64,000 nucleotides of DNA from Candidatus Methylophosphatis roskildensis (GTDB lineage Bacteria > Pseudomonadota > Gammaproteobacteria > Burkholderiales > Rhodocyclaceae). This document shows positions 17,801 through 25,533 of the stretch, in pieces. Location of the stretch: contig JADJEV010000003.1 in NCBI GenBank assembly GCA_016708905.1, positions 1-64,000 on the forward strand, read 5' to 3'. Below the pieces are notes generated by a model. It was given only the letters and a program-made list of their open reading frames with translations, did not search any database and was not told where the DNA came from. Numbering within the stretch: position 1 is the first letter of the stretch; every line of letters begins with the position of its first letter. The position numbers were made by a program, and so were the translations under genes.

Positions 17801-20655
17801 TCGTGCTGCTGCAGATCAGCGACGCGGCCAATATCGATCTCGTGCGCCAACTTGTCCAGGCCCATGCGTACTGGCGCCTGAAGGGGCTGGCGGCCGACCT
17901 GGTGATCTGGAACGAAGATCACGCGGGTTACCGGCAACAGTTGCAGGATCAGATCATGGGTTTGATCACCTCGGGCATCGAGGCAAGCGTGATCGATCGG
18001 CCGGGCGGCATCTTCGTGCGGTCGGCGGAGCAGATATCGGGCGAGGATCGCATCCTGTTTCAGTCGGTTGCGCGCGTCGTCATCATGGATGGCCGCGGAA
18101 CGCTGGCGGAACAGCTCGACCATCGTGGTCTCGTGGAACCTCGCATGCCACAACTTGCGCCGACCCAGTCACGCCGGCCCGAAGCCACTCCAGCCTCCGC
18201 CTTGTCCCGCGATCTAATCCTGTTCAACGGGCTCGGAGGATTCACTCCCGATGGTCGCGAGTACGTCATTGCTCTCGCGCCCGGGGAAGTGACGCCGGCG
18301 CCGTGGGTCAACGTCCTGGCCAATCCATACTTCGGCACGCTCGTTTCGGAGAACGGTGTTGCCTATACCTGGAGCGAAAACGCGCACGAATTTCGCCTGA
18401 CGCCCTGGCACAACGACCCGGTGACCGATGCGGGCGGAGAATCTCATTACCTTCGCGACGAGGAGACCTGCCACGTCTGGTCCCCCTCGCCGCTGCCGGC
18501 CGGCGCATCGATCCCCTTCGTCGTGCGGCACGGATTCGGCTACAGCGTCTTCGAGACCAGCGCGGAAGGCATTCGCTCGGAACTCTGGGTCTATGTGGCG
18601 ATGGACGCTGCCGTCAAGTTCTCGGTATTGAAGATGCGAAACGAATCGGGGCGAGCACGCAGGCTCTCCGCAACCGGCTACGTCGAGTGGGTCCTGGGGG
18701 ACCTTCGCGCGAAATCTGCCATGCATGTGACCACCGAAATCGCCCCCCGCAGCGGCGCGCTCTACGCGCGAAACCCCTACAGCATGGAGTTCGCCGATCG
18801 GGTCGCGTTCTTCGACGTGGATGATCCGAAACGCACCCTCAGCGGCGACCGCGCGGAATTCCTCGGCCGCAATGGCACGCTGCGCAATCCGGCAGCCCTG
18901 AATCGGTCGCGCCTTTCCGGCAAGGTGGGAGCGGGGCTGGACCCCTGCGGCGCAATCCAGGTGAATTTCGATCTGGCCGACGGGCAGGAGCGCGAAATCG
19001 TCTTCCGGCTCGGCGTCGGGCGCAACGTAGACGAGGCCGGCCAGCTCGTCCAGCGCTTCCGCGGCGCTCTGGCCGCGCGCGGCGCGCTCGAGGCGGTATG
19101 GCAGTACTGGAACCACACACTCGGCGCGGTACAGGTGGAAACGCCGGATCAGTCGGTCAACGTGCTGGCCAATGGCTGGCTGGTGTACCAGACCCTGGCA
19201 TGTCGAATCTGGGCACGCAGCGGCTACTACCAATCGGGTGGCGCATTCGGATGCCGCGACCAGTTACAGGACGCGATGGCGCTCATCCACACCGAGCCGG
19301 CATTGGTGCGCAACCACCTGCTGCTGTGCGCGAGCCGTCAGTTTCCCGAGGGCGATGTCCAGCACTGGTGGCATCCACCATCGGGCCGGGGCGTGCGCAC
19401 CCGATGTTCCGACGATTACCTGTGGCTGCCCCTGGCGGTGTGCCGCTACGTGATGAGCACCGGTGACATCGGGGTGCTGGATGAACCCGTGCATTTCCTG
19501 GAAGGCCGCCTGGTCAACCCGGAGGACGATTCCTACTACGATCTGCCCGGCCGCTCTGCCGACGTGGCCAGCGTGTACCAGCACTGCGTGCGCGCCATCC
19601 GCCACGGACTGCAATTCGGCCAGCACGGGCTGCCGTTGATCGGTTCCGGCGACTGGAATGACGGCATGAACCTGGTGGGCATACGCGGCAAGGGCGAGAG
19701 CGTCTGGCTCGGCTTCTTCCTCTGCGAAGTGCTCAGAAAGTTCGCCGAGGTGGCGAGCGTGCATCGCGACCCGTCCTTCGCCGAACTTTGCCTGGGGGAA
19801 GGTGCTCGGCTGCGCGAGAGCATCGAAGAGCACGGCTGGGATGGCAAGTGGTACCGCCGCGCGTACTTCGACGATGGCACGCCGCTTGGTTCGGCAGGTA
19901 ACGCGGAATGTCAGATCGATTCGATATCGCAGAGCTGGTCCGTGCTGTCTGCGGTGGGGACGCCGGTCGGTCAGGAGAGGATTGGCAAACTGGCGCGTTC
20001 GCGCATGGCGATGAAAGCGGTCGACGAGCGGCTGGTTCGCCGCGAGCACGCACTGATTCAGCTGCTCGATCCGCCATTCGACAAGGCGAACCTGGATCCC
20101 GGCTACATCCGTGGGTACGTGCCAGGAGTCAGGGAGAACGGCGGACAGTACACCCATGGCGCGATCTGGGCAGCGATGGCGTTTGCCGCATTGGGTGAAC
20201 GCGAACGCGCCTGGGAGTTGTTGACCATGATCAACCCAGTGAACCATACGCTGTCGGCGGAGGGAATTGCCTCCTATAAAGTCGAACCGTATGTCGTCGC
20301 GGCCGACGTCTATGCACTGACACCGCACATCGGCCGCGGAGGATGGAGTTGGTACTCAGGTTCGGCCGGCTGGATGTACCGCCTCATCGTCGAATCGCTG
20401 CTGGGCCTGAGGCTCGAGGCGGAGACTTTGCGCTTTGCGCCCTGCCTGCCCGCGCATTGGCATGGACTCAAGATCCACTACCGGTATCGGGAGACGGTGT
20501 ACCACATCGTGATCTCGCAGATATCAGGTAGCGACGAGGCGACCATCGGAACGATGACCGTAATGGTCGATGGCGTTGAGCGCCTCGACAGAGCCATTGC
20601 ACTGGTTGATGACCATCGGGACCACACGGTGGAAGTGAGAGTGAACGGGAAGTAA
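11881..20655 (+). CDS. ndvB: Cyclic beta-1,2-glucan synthase (NdvB/Cgs type)
   Basis: The giant protein of about 2,924 residues has the expected length and order for cyclic beta-1,2-glucan synthases, which build periplasmic osmoregulated glucans from UDP-glucose. An N-terminal region is followed by membrane segments at about 441-505. A GT84 glycosyltransferase domain follows (about 520-850), with VITLDTDTQLPRDAA near 665 and RYRWIRGDWQ near 820. More membrane segments lie at about 867-1036, then a glycoamylase-like domain (about 1060-1460, GISECGYNIVD). Two GH94-type regions complete it: about 1611 onward (TPEVKLLSNGRYHVMVTNAG) and 2110-2900. The GH94 acid GSGDWNDGMN (D2594) is intact. The start may be GTG 11881 or ATG 11923; neither has a clear ribosome binding site. 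The gene is uninterrupted and stands alone on the plus strand. Confidence 0.93.
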   Translation: MFCFPKGPAKLNAEMNLVGQLRQLTTHVRGSGAPRISIDDEPPLRSELFSVEQMAQHGKALAGSHKLAPGRAPDQLLARLAENEITLVSVCNLLTAEISAKRRITPAGEWLLDNFYLIEEQIRTAKRHLPKGYSRELPRLENGRSGSSAGRPRVYDIALETIAHGDGRVDTESLSRFVAAYQTVTALKLGELWAIPIMLRLAVIENLRRVAVLIAAGWVEGNLGDSWADQITEAAEKDPKGLILVIADMARSNPPMVGAFVAELARRLQGRGPSLALPLTWIEQRLSESGLTIEQLVQSENQRLAADQVSISNSIGSLRVLGAIDWRAFVETMSVVEQTLLEDPGGVYGRMDFATRDRYRHATEAIAKKGPLTEGEVARKALELARARTTIDTGGGAADRSAHVGYYLVGEGLPELERGANVRLSGAEALRRTAGRFPLPLYLGGIALITMIISASLLAQALATGMAAGVFEFARVAIGILLLLATSQLAVSLVNWLATLLVTPHSLPRMDFSEGIPPTSRTLVVIPTMLTSASSVEHLVEALEVRFLANRDRCLHFGLLTDFLDAHQETLPEDVPLLQLARTRIDALNQKYVDEGGETGGGTFFLFHRPRRWNPTERIWMGFERKRGKLADLNALLRAGERGVAAEGFSLVVGNTAALSGVKYVITLDTDTQLPRDAARQFVAAMAHPLNRPRYDEARQRVCAGYGILQPRVAVSLPGTNRSLYARLYGGEPGIDPYTRAVSDVYQDLFGEGSFIGKGIYDVDAFEQALGGRFPENRILSHDLLEGCYARSGLLSDVHLYEDYPARYSADVSRRYRWIRGDWQLAGWLLSRVPGEGARRRKNPLSVLSQWKLIDNLRRSLVPAALTLLLVLGWSVLAPAWLWTLTVIGILLIPSLCAWMVDVLRKREEATLRQHFAAVARSASRQLKQLAFELACLPYEAFFSLQAIVQTAWRLLVTRRRLLEWNPSSEAARVSTQRGGSDLAVSFRSMWIAPAIAASLAIYLALSDPAVLAVAGPILLLWFASPAIAWWISRPLAPRKTTLTVEQTHFLRALARRTWAFFDTFVGPQDHWLPPDNFQEYRLAAVAHRTSPTNMGLALLANLSAYDFGYLPAGQLVERTANTLRTMETLERHRGHFFNWYDSQSLQPLSPLYISSVDSGNLEGHLMTLRAGLLALVDDRILAVRLFEGLSDTLRVFEDEDATDARDRGAAGPLAAFRNTLDAACTAPPSTLAAARLCLERLATVAAELVTQVSGNRDVGDGSVIASEANEWAQALARQCREALDDLSFLADSAAVDTIPTLRELAKAGSSHARDRVAATERLALQCGDLARMDFDFLFDKSRHLLSIGYNVSEHRADASYYDLLASEARLCSFVAIAQGQLPQESWFALGRLLTGTGGDPVLLSWSGSMFEYLMPLLVMPTYDNTLLDQTCKAAVARQIQYGTERGVPWGISECGYNIVDVHLNYQYRAFGVPGLGLKRGLAEDLVIAPYASALALMVAPEEACLNLQRLAAEGFVGRFGFFEAIDYTPARQRRGQSRTVVRSFMAHHQGMSLLALAYLLLDRPMQRRFASDRLFQAVLLLLQERIPKDTALFSHTAQLSEGRSASGTEESPIRVFSSPDTPTPEVKLLSNGRYHVMVTNAGGGYSRWKDLAVTRWREDATCDNWGTFCYIREVTNGANGAFWSTGYQPALARAQNYEAIFSEGRAEFRRRDSVGIGGNDYFETHTEIVVSPEDDIELRRVRITNRSRQRRQIDVTSYAEVVIAPPAADALHPAFSNLFVQTEILRERHAILCTRRSRSRGEQAPWMFHLMTAHGADVGVVSYETDRLRFIGRARSTAAPLAMSDPAALSGTEGSVLDPIVAIRCLLGLDPEQSATIDIVSGIGETREIAVSLIDKYQDRHLADRVFDLAWTHVEIVLRQLNVGEADAQLYARLASSVIYANASLRADPAMLIKNRGGQSGLWGYAISGDLPIVLLQISDAANIDLVRQLVQAHAYWRLKGLAADLVIWNEDHAGYRQQLQDQIMGLITSGIEASVIDRPGGIFVRSAEQISGEDRILFQSVARVVIMDGRGTLAEQLDHRGLVEPRMPQLAPTQSRRPEATPASALSRDLILFNGLGGFTPDGREYVIALAPGEVTPAPWVNVLANPYFGTLVSENGVAYTWSENAHEFRLTPWHNDPVTDAGGESHYLRDEETCHVWSPSPLPAGASIPFVVRHGFGYSVFETSAEGIRSELWVYVAMDAAVKFSVLKMRNESGRARRLSATGYVEWVLGDLRAKSAMHVTTEIAPRSGALYARNPYSMEFADRVAFFDVDDPKRTLSGDRAEFLGRNGTLRNPAALNRSRLSGKVGAGLDPCGAIQVNFDLADGQEREIVFRLGVGRNVDEAGQLVQRFRGALAARGALEAVWQYWNHTLGAVQVETPDQSVNVLANGWLVYQTLACRIWARSGYYQSGGAFGCRDQLQDAMALIHTEPALVRNHLLLCASRQFPEGDVQHWWHPPSGRGVRTRCSDDYLWLPLAVCRYVMSTGDIGVLDEPVHFLEGRLVNPEDDSYYDLPGRSADVASVYQHCVRAIRHGLQFGQHGLPLIGSGDWNDGMNLVGIRGKGESVWLGFFLCEVLRKFAEVASVHRDPSFAELCLGEGARLRESIEEHGWDGKWYRRAYFDDGTPLGSAGNAECQIDSISQSWSVLSAVGTPVGQERIGKLARSRMAMKAVDERLVRREHALIQLLDPPFDKANLDPGYIRGYVPGVRENGGQYTHGAIWAAMAFAALGERERAWELLTMINPVNHTLSAEGIASYKVEPYVVAADVYALTPHIGRGGWSWYSGSAGWMYRLIVESLLGLRLEAETLRFAPCLPAHWHGLKIHYRYRETVYHIVISQISGSDEATIGTMTVMVDGVERLDRAIALVDDHRDHTVEVRVNGK

Positions 20656-20925
20656 GAGGGCGTCTCTTCCGGTCAATAAAGGTCCGCTCCCCGCCTCGCA
20701 AAATGTTTCCTCCGTGGCGGGGACCAAAAGAGAACATGCGTAACGAATATTACGGCTTTACGGCGCGGAGCGGTCGGTCGTTTTTCGAATGACCCGTGTC
20801 GTCCGGTGTGAAGTCATGGCCGGTCGTAAGCTGGAAATTCACATCGTCCGACTTTCATCCGGATGCGACTGCGGCAGCGCCACCGAGCACAGCTGGGCTC
20901 ACGACAAGCTGTGCTGCGCGGCGAC
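20656..20925. other. Spacer between the glucan synthase and IS21
   Basis: No gene and no T-tracted terminator is visible. The stretch ends where the inverted terminal repeats of the IS21 element begin, at about 20925. Confidence 0.4.
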
Positions 20926-21076
20926 AATCATCTTGGCCGGAATGACGACGAAGGTTTTGGCCGGTGGGGAGGAGTCGGAGGCGGCGTAGCCGCCGGAGAG
21001 TCCTCCCCACCGGCGCGGCGCCGAGTCGGCCGGGTTCTACGATGGCTGATCGAATCAAGAAGAAGCGATCAGCTAC

Positions 21077-22573
21077 ATGCCAGGAACCCGAATTACCGAC
21101 CAACAGGTTCGTCTCTACATGTCCAAACGCAAACACCATTCTCAGGAACTCGCCGCCGCCAAGGCCGGCATCAGCGTGCGCAGCGCTCGACGCATCGAGC
21201 GTGACGCGAGGCTGCCGTCACAGAAGCCCCGCCGCTACTGGCGCTCGCGCCCCGACCCGTTCGCCGAGGTCTGGGAAGCCGAAGTCGTGCCGATGCTCGT
21301 GAACGCGCCGCGGCTGCAGGCCATCACGATTCTGCGCAAACTGCAGGACGAGCACCCCGGTCACTACCCCGACAGCACGCGCCGCACACTCGAGCGACGC
21401 CTCCGGCACTGGCGGGCGATGGCTGGCCCAGCGAAGGAAGTCTTCTTCCCCCAGCAGCACGAGCCCGGCGCGCGCGGCCTATCGGACTTCACTGACATGG
21501 GCGAGCTGTGCGTGACGATCACCGGTGCGCCGTTCGATCACCGGCTGTATCACTTCGTGCTGGCCTTCTCGGGGTGGGAGTACGCCCACGTCGTCGAAGG
21601 CGGCGAGAGTTTCGAGGCGCTCTCCGCGGGCTTGCAGAACGCGCTCTGGCAAGCCGGGGGCTGTCCGCGCGAGCATCGCACCGACAGCCTGTCGGCGGCG
21701 TTCAAGAACCTGCACGACGAAGAGGACTTCACGGTGCGCTATTGCGCGCTGCTCGCGCATTACGGCATGAGCGGCACGCGCAACAACCGCGGCCAGGGCC
21801 ACGAGAACGGCAGCGTGGAGTCCTCGCATCGCTATCTGAAGGAGGCGATCGATCAGGCGTTGATGCTGCGCGGTCATCGCGACTTCGCCGATCGCGCGGC
21901 CTATGGCGAATTCCTGCGCGAGGTCGTCATGCGGCGCAACCGACGCCATGCGGGGGCGTTTCGCATCGAGCGCGAACAGCTCATGGATCTGCCGGCCCGG
22001 CGCACGACCGACTTCGTCGAGGACGAAGCGCGCGTCACCCGCTGCAGCACGTTCACCGTGCGCGGCATCCTCTACAGCGCGCCCTCGCGCCTGATCGGCC
22101 ACCGCCTGAAGGTGCGCCTCTACGCGGAGCGGCTCGACTGCTACCTGTCCGGCGCGCTGGTCCACAGCGCCCCGCGCGCTTCGCGTGCCGCCAATAACCG
22201 TCGCGCGCTCGATTACCGGCACTTCATCGAGGGTCTCAAGCGCAAGCCTCAGGCCTTCAAGGGGCTCGCGTTTCGCGACGAGTTGTTTCCGCGCGAGGCC
22301 TATCGCCGCACGTGGGATGAGCTCGAGGGCCGGCTCACCCAACGCGACGCCTGCAAGACCATGGTGGGTCTGCTGGAGCTTGCGGCACGTGAGGGTGTCG
22401 AAGCCGTGCTGGCCGCGCGGCTCAACGCCTTGCTGGTCGATGGGCGGCTGCCGGACCTCAAAGCGTTGCGCGAGGAATTTGCGCCACACCAGAGCGACTG
22501 CCCCGTGGTCAGTGTCGAGATTCCGCCGGCAAGCTGTTATGACGAGCTTCTGGGCACGGAGGCGACGGCATGA
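21077..22573 (+). CDS. istA: IS21 transposase IstA
   Basis: This 498-residue protein has an N-terminal helix-turn-helix (HHSQELAAAKAGISVRSARR) followed by an rve catalytic core. The acidic triad is visible as LSDFTDMGELC, REHRTDSLSAAF and GHENGSVESSHRYLK. The C-terminal Mu-like beta-barrel region is present. Length and order match intact IstA. It overlaps istB by 4 bp (ATGA), the usual coupling in this family. It carries out strand transfer together with IstB. Confidence 0.93.
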   Translation: MPGTRITDQQVRLYMSKRKHHSQELAAAKAGISVRSARRIERDARLPSQKPRRYWRSRPDPFAEVWEAEVVPMLVNAPRLQAITILRKLQDEHPGHYPDSTRRTLERRLRHWRAMAGPAKEVFFPQQHEPGARGLSDFTDMGELCVTITGAPFDHRLYHFVLAFSGWEYAHVVEGGESFEALSAGLQNALWQAGGCPREHRTDSLSAAFKNLHDEEDFTVRYCALLAHYGMSGTRNNRGQGHENGSVESSHRYLKEAIDQALMLRGHRDFADRAAYGEFLREVVMRRNRRHAGAFRIEREQLMDLPARRTTDFVEDEARVTRCSTFTVRGILYSAPSRLIGHRLKVRLYAERLDCYLSGALVHSAPRASRAANNRRALDYRHFIEGLKRKPQAFKGLAFRDELFPREAYRRTWDELEGRLTQRDACKTMVGLLELAAREGVEAVLAARLNALLVDGRLPDLKALREEFAPHQSDCPVVSVEIPPASCYDELLGTEATA

Positions 22574-23391
22574 GTACGCCCGCTTACGATGCCGGCCGTC
22601 TGGCCCTGATGCTCCATGAGCTGCGCCTGCCCACCATCGGCCGGCTGTGGCCCGAGTTCGCGCAGCGCTCCGACAAGGAAGGCTGGCAGGCGACGCGACT
22701 GCTGGGCGCACTGCTCGAACACGAGCTGGCCGAGCGCGCCAAACGGCGCATCGAGCGCCATCGCGCCGAGTCGCATCTGGATCCGACCAAGACGCTCGCC
22801 ACCTTCGACTTCAGCATCGTGCCGATGGTCTCCAAGGCGCACGTCATGGCGCTGGCCAGCGGCGATGCGTGGCTGGACAAAGGCGCCACCGTGCTGATCT
22901 TCGGCCCGCCCGGTGGCGGCAAGAGCCACTTGGGAAGCGCCATCGGACATGCGCTGATCGACGCGGGCTACCGCGTGCTGTTCACGCGCACCAGCGAGCT
23001 GGTGCAGAAACTGCAGGCTGCGCGTCAGAGCCTGCAACTGCCTTCGGCGCTGGCCAAGCTCGACCGCTTCGACCTGATCATCCTGGACGACCTGTCGTAT
23101 GTCCGCAAGGACCAGGCTGAAACCAGCGTGCTGTTCGAGCTGATCGCCGAAAGATATGAGCGGCGCAGCCTTCTGATCACGGCCAACCAGCCCTTCTCGG
23201 GCTGGAACGAGGTGTTTCCGGATCCGGGCATGACGGTGGCCGCGATCGACCGGCTCGTCCATCACTCGACGATCTTCGAGATGAATGTCGAAAGCTATCG
23301 ACGACGCACGGCCAGCGACAGACAGAGCAGGCGGCGCCGACAAGCATCCACCGACAATCACGAACAAGGAGCCACAACCATGACCGAATAG
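22570..23391 (+). CDS. istB: IS21 helper ATPase IstB
   Basis: This 273-residue AAA+ protein has Walker A IFGPPGGGKSHLG and Walker B DLIILDDLSYV, flanked by the N-terminal IstB helices (RLALMLHELRLPTIGRLWPE). IstB assembles on DNA and activates IstA at target sites. Its start overlaps the istA stop. The C-terminal tail is basic (YRRRTASDRQSRRRRQ), as is usual. The gene is complete. Confidence 0.93.
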   Translation: MSTPAYDAGRLALMLHELRLPTIGRLWPEFAQRSDKEGWQATRLLGALLEHELAERAKRRIERHRAESHLDPTKTLATFDFSIVPMVSKAHVMALASGDAWLDKGATVLIFGPPGGGKSHLGSAIGHALIDAGYRVLFTRTSELVQKLQAARQSLQLPSALAKLDRFDLIILDDLSYVRKDQAETSVLFELIAERYERRSLLITANQPFSGWNEVFPDPGMTVAAIDRLVHHSTIFEMNVESYRRRTASDRQSRRRRQASTDNHEQGATTMTE

Positions 23392-23816
23392 CCACCGACA
23401 ATCATCCCGGTCGACCGGCCAAAATGTTTGTCGGTAAACCGGCCATCCTGCTTGACGCTATCTACTGTGCGCACTTATCGCCTACTCCGCAGGCCGGCGC
23501 CATCCAGTCAGTTGCCATGTGGTTCGGGTGAACACTCTGGCTTCCCGGTTGAACAATCTTGGCCAGCCACCCCGTTGGATCGACCATCCCCATCGGATCG
23601 CGGAAAGCGAAGCATCCCTTTCCAGGATGGCAATAGCGCGCCCGATAGAAAACCGACGCGGTCACAACCGGCCCGCGTCCGGTGCATCCATACAGAGGTG
23701 CACTGCCGGTCACCTTCGTCCGGTTGTCCCACACATCGAAGCATTGACTGGCCGTCAGCCTGCCCGCGCTGTAAGCGCACGGCGCGCCCACGTTCGCCTA
23801 GCCCAACTTTCACAGT

Positions 23817-23909
23817 AGTCGCCTCCTTCCAGTTGTTGGCCGCCCGTTCCCAGTCGGCGGTGATGTTGCCCAAGGCGAGCCAGATGACTCGAAGGAGAAG
23901 GTCGCCTAG
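23817..23909 (-). pseudogene. IS256-family transposase scrap
   Basis: A short minus-strand frame reads LLLRVIWLALGNITADWERA followed by ANNWKEA. This matches the C-terminal signature of IS256-type mutator transposases (LIWLALRNITADWGKAAHDW followed by K-A). Nothing else of the gene is nearby, so it is a relic of about 30 codons. Confidence 0.6.
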
Positions 23910-24033
23910 CTTATGAACCGACCGCCGTCCCAAGTTTCAACTATCAATGGGGCATCGCCCGGGCCGGTGTTGGCCGGTGCCGCGCAAGCACGCACGGCTC
24001 TCGCAATTTCCGCCGCCTCGCCTGCCCGGGCAG

Positions 24034-24489
24034 CTACGAGCGTCCGGAGATCAGTCGTTGGTCGAACGGAAAGTCGATCACGTCGATGATTTTGATGCTC
24101 GGCGCATCGCGATGACCCGAATTGAGCAGGACGTTTTCTGTCTCAGGCACAAGCGCACAAGGAACGCGTAGCAGAAGTGGGCCGTCGGTGAGCCATTGAT
24201 TACCGATCGTCTGAGTCAACTCGATGTTGTCCTGCCAATCATTCGGCAGCCCTAGAGATGTTTCAGACCCGGCGTAGATGACATCGGGCACCTCGATCTT
24301 CAATGTCCGGAACGTCGATGGCATGTCCTCGGCGTCTATCTCAAGATGCACCAAGTGCTCAAGCAAGCAGGTGGCCGGGTTTTGTCCGAGATATACGATT
24401 CTTCTTCCTGCGCTATGCCAGCGCGCCGAAGCTCCAAGTCCGCCCTCACCGGATAGCTCAGCATGGTTGCTGATGCGCCAGAGCAGCAT
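24034..24489 (-). CDS. RES-domain toxin of a RES/Xre toxin-antitoxin pair
   Basis: This 151-residue protein shows the RES pattern in order: LLWRISNHAELSGEGGLGAS, RWHSAGRRIVYLGQNPATCL, LEHLVHLEI, then LLLRVPCALVPETENVLLNS and a closing PFDQRL. The family name comes from the conserved R, E and S residues. Characterised members degrade or modify NAD+ and halt growth. Its ATG overlaps the antitoxin stop by one base (TGATG), so the two are translationally coupled with antitoxin first. The length is normal and the key residues appear intact. Confidence 0.92.
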   Translation of the reverse strand: MLLWRISNHAELSGEGGLGASARWHSAGRRIVYLGQNPATCLLEHLVHLEIDAEDMPSTFRTLKIEVPDVIYAGSETSLGLPNDWQDNIELTQTIGNQWLTDGPLLLRVPCALVPETENVLLNSGHRDAPSIKIIDVIDFPFDQRLISGRS

Positions 24490-24971
24490 CAGGCAACCAT
24501 GCCCTCGTCCATCTGAATGAGCATCTCCTCGACCAATCGCCCTCCAGTCTCAGTGAGCAGCATGCCCATCGGGGCTCGGCCATCGAATCGGCGCTTGGGT
24601 TTGCGCAACCAGCGCATGGCTTTGTCCCGGTCACCGAATGTCTGGGTCGCCTGCTCAATGACGCGGGCAACTCTAACCGCGCGGTCAGATTCGTCGACAG
24701 ACAGAGGCTGACCTCTTTCGCGGCGATGAGACAGAGTGCGGGGTTTCACCACCAGCTCGTGCACTTCGGCGGTGCTTACTCCGAGTGCAAGCAAGCTGTC
24801 CAAGAAGGACAGTGGAAGACCGGCCTCGATTGTTCTGGCCGCATGCGGCGCTAGCTGAGTCAGTCTGCTCGCGATGAGCCCGACCTCGTGCATTGGTGAC
24901 GTCGACAAGTCCGTCGGCGCCGCTGAGTGGCCTGCGGCCCGGCCAGCCATTTTTACATGAGGGAATACCAT
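24489..24971 (-). CDS. Xre/MbcA/ParS-type antitoxin (DUF2384)
   Basis: This protein of about 160 residues precedes the RES toxin. The N-terminal helices (SRLTQLAPHAARTIEAGLPL) resemble an Xre-like DNA-binding region, and the C-terminal DUF2384 part carries RVARVIEQATQTFGDRDKAM followed by RWLRKPKR and APMGMLLTETGGRLVEEML, which is the toxin-neutralising segment. An upstream ATG at 25001 lies inside an inverted repeat that looks like the operator, so I prefer ATG 24971; 24950 or 24893 are also possible. It likely represses its own operon. Confidence 0.88.
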   Translation of the reverse strand: MVFPHVKMAGRAAGHSAAPTDLSTSPMHEVGLIASRLTQLAPHAARTIEAGLPLSFLDSLLALGVSTAEVHELVVKPRTLSHRRERGQPLSVDESDRAVRVARVIEQATQTFGDRDKAMRWLRKPKRRFDGRAPMGMLLTETGGRLVEEMLIQMDEGMVA

Positions 24972-24990
24972 TCGGAGATCCCGGTGAGCG

Positions 24991-25020
24991 TTTGCCGACA
25001 TTGTATCGGCAAATTGCCGA
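24991..25020 (-). promoter_or_regulatory. Operator/promoter of the RES/Xre operon
   Basis: A perfect 8-bp inverted repeat, TTTGCCGA (24991-24998) and TCGGCAAA (25006-25013), with a 7-bp spacer, is followed by a third half-site TTGCCGA at 25014-25020. On the minus strand the spacer contains TACAAT, a good -10 box. Repressor binding here would block the promoter, which fits autoregulation by the antitoxin. Confidence 0.6.
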
Positions 25021-25339
25021 AGTTGGAATGCCCGTGCGGGCCAAAAAACTCGAAGTACCTGTAAACCCGGCAGATTGCTGCCCGAGCAGTCGTGTTCAAC
25101 ACACCTCGTTTGGCTGGTGGCTCCAGCGGCCTTGATCTCTCGTGGTCAACCTGCATCTCGGCCGCAGGAAGTCGCCCGATCAGCAAGAGCGATGAGAACG
25201 ACATAATAATGGGATGCCGAGATCCTTTCGCCCGGGTGAATTTTGGGTGACTCTGTTCTGCACTCCACTGCACTTCCTTGCAAATCCCACCCACGGGACA
25301 CTCTGCAAGTGACTGAATATTAAAATGATAACGCTATAC

Positions 25340-25391
25340 CGGATGGCTACGAACCAGGGGGCCGTGGGTTCGAATACTGCCGGGTGCGCCA
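25340..25391 (+). tRNA. 3' half of a tRNA-Arg(ACG) gene (attachment-site scar)
   Basis: The sequence holds an anticodon stem-loop TGG-CTACGAA-CCA (anticodon ACG), a variable region, a T-arm with the GGTTCGAAT loop core, and a 3' acceptor strand ending CGGGTGCGCCA. The matching 5' half (it would begin GCACCCG followed by the D-arm) is absent upstream, so it is not a functional tRNA. Integrative elements often use tRNA 3' ends as attachment sites and leave such copies. Confidence 0.65.
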
Positions 25392-25533
25392 CTCAAACAA
25401 GGGTTGGATTGTGCTTCGTCGGCCCTGCGTCATGTCTGGCAGGGACTTGGTGTCCGTGCCACCACATCCGCGTCATCCCGCTTTTGACGTGCAGAGATCC
25501 CAAATACCGCGCCCTTCCGACCGATTCGTCACC

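Larger units (their letters stand above)
20925..23450 (+). mobile_element. IS21-family insertion sequence, apparently intact
   Basis: The element carries overlapping istA and istB genes. Multiple inverted end repeats are visible. On the left, ttggccggaatgacg at about 20934 and ttttggccggtgggg at about 20956 mirror, on the right, gaccggccaaaatg at about 23413 and aaaccggccatcc at about 23437. Such repeated internal ends are typical of IS21. The outer boundaries are approximate and I could not fix the target duplication. Confidence 0.8.

Noticed and set aside
23462..23791. Minus-strand frame with FRDPMGMVDPTGWLAK, reminiscent of an Rhs core
   Set aside because: Only a weak resemblance to the DP-G motif; no YD repeats and no ribosome binding site.
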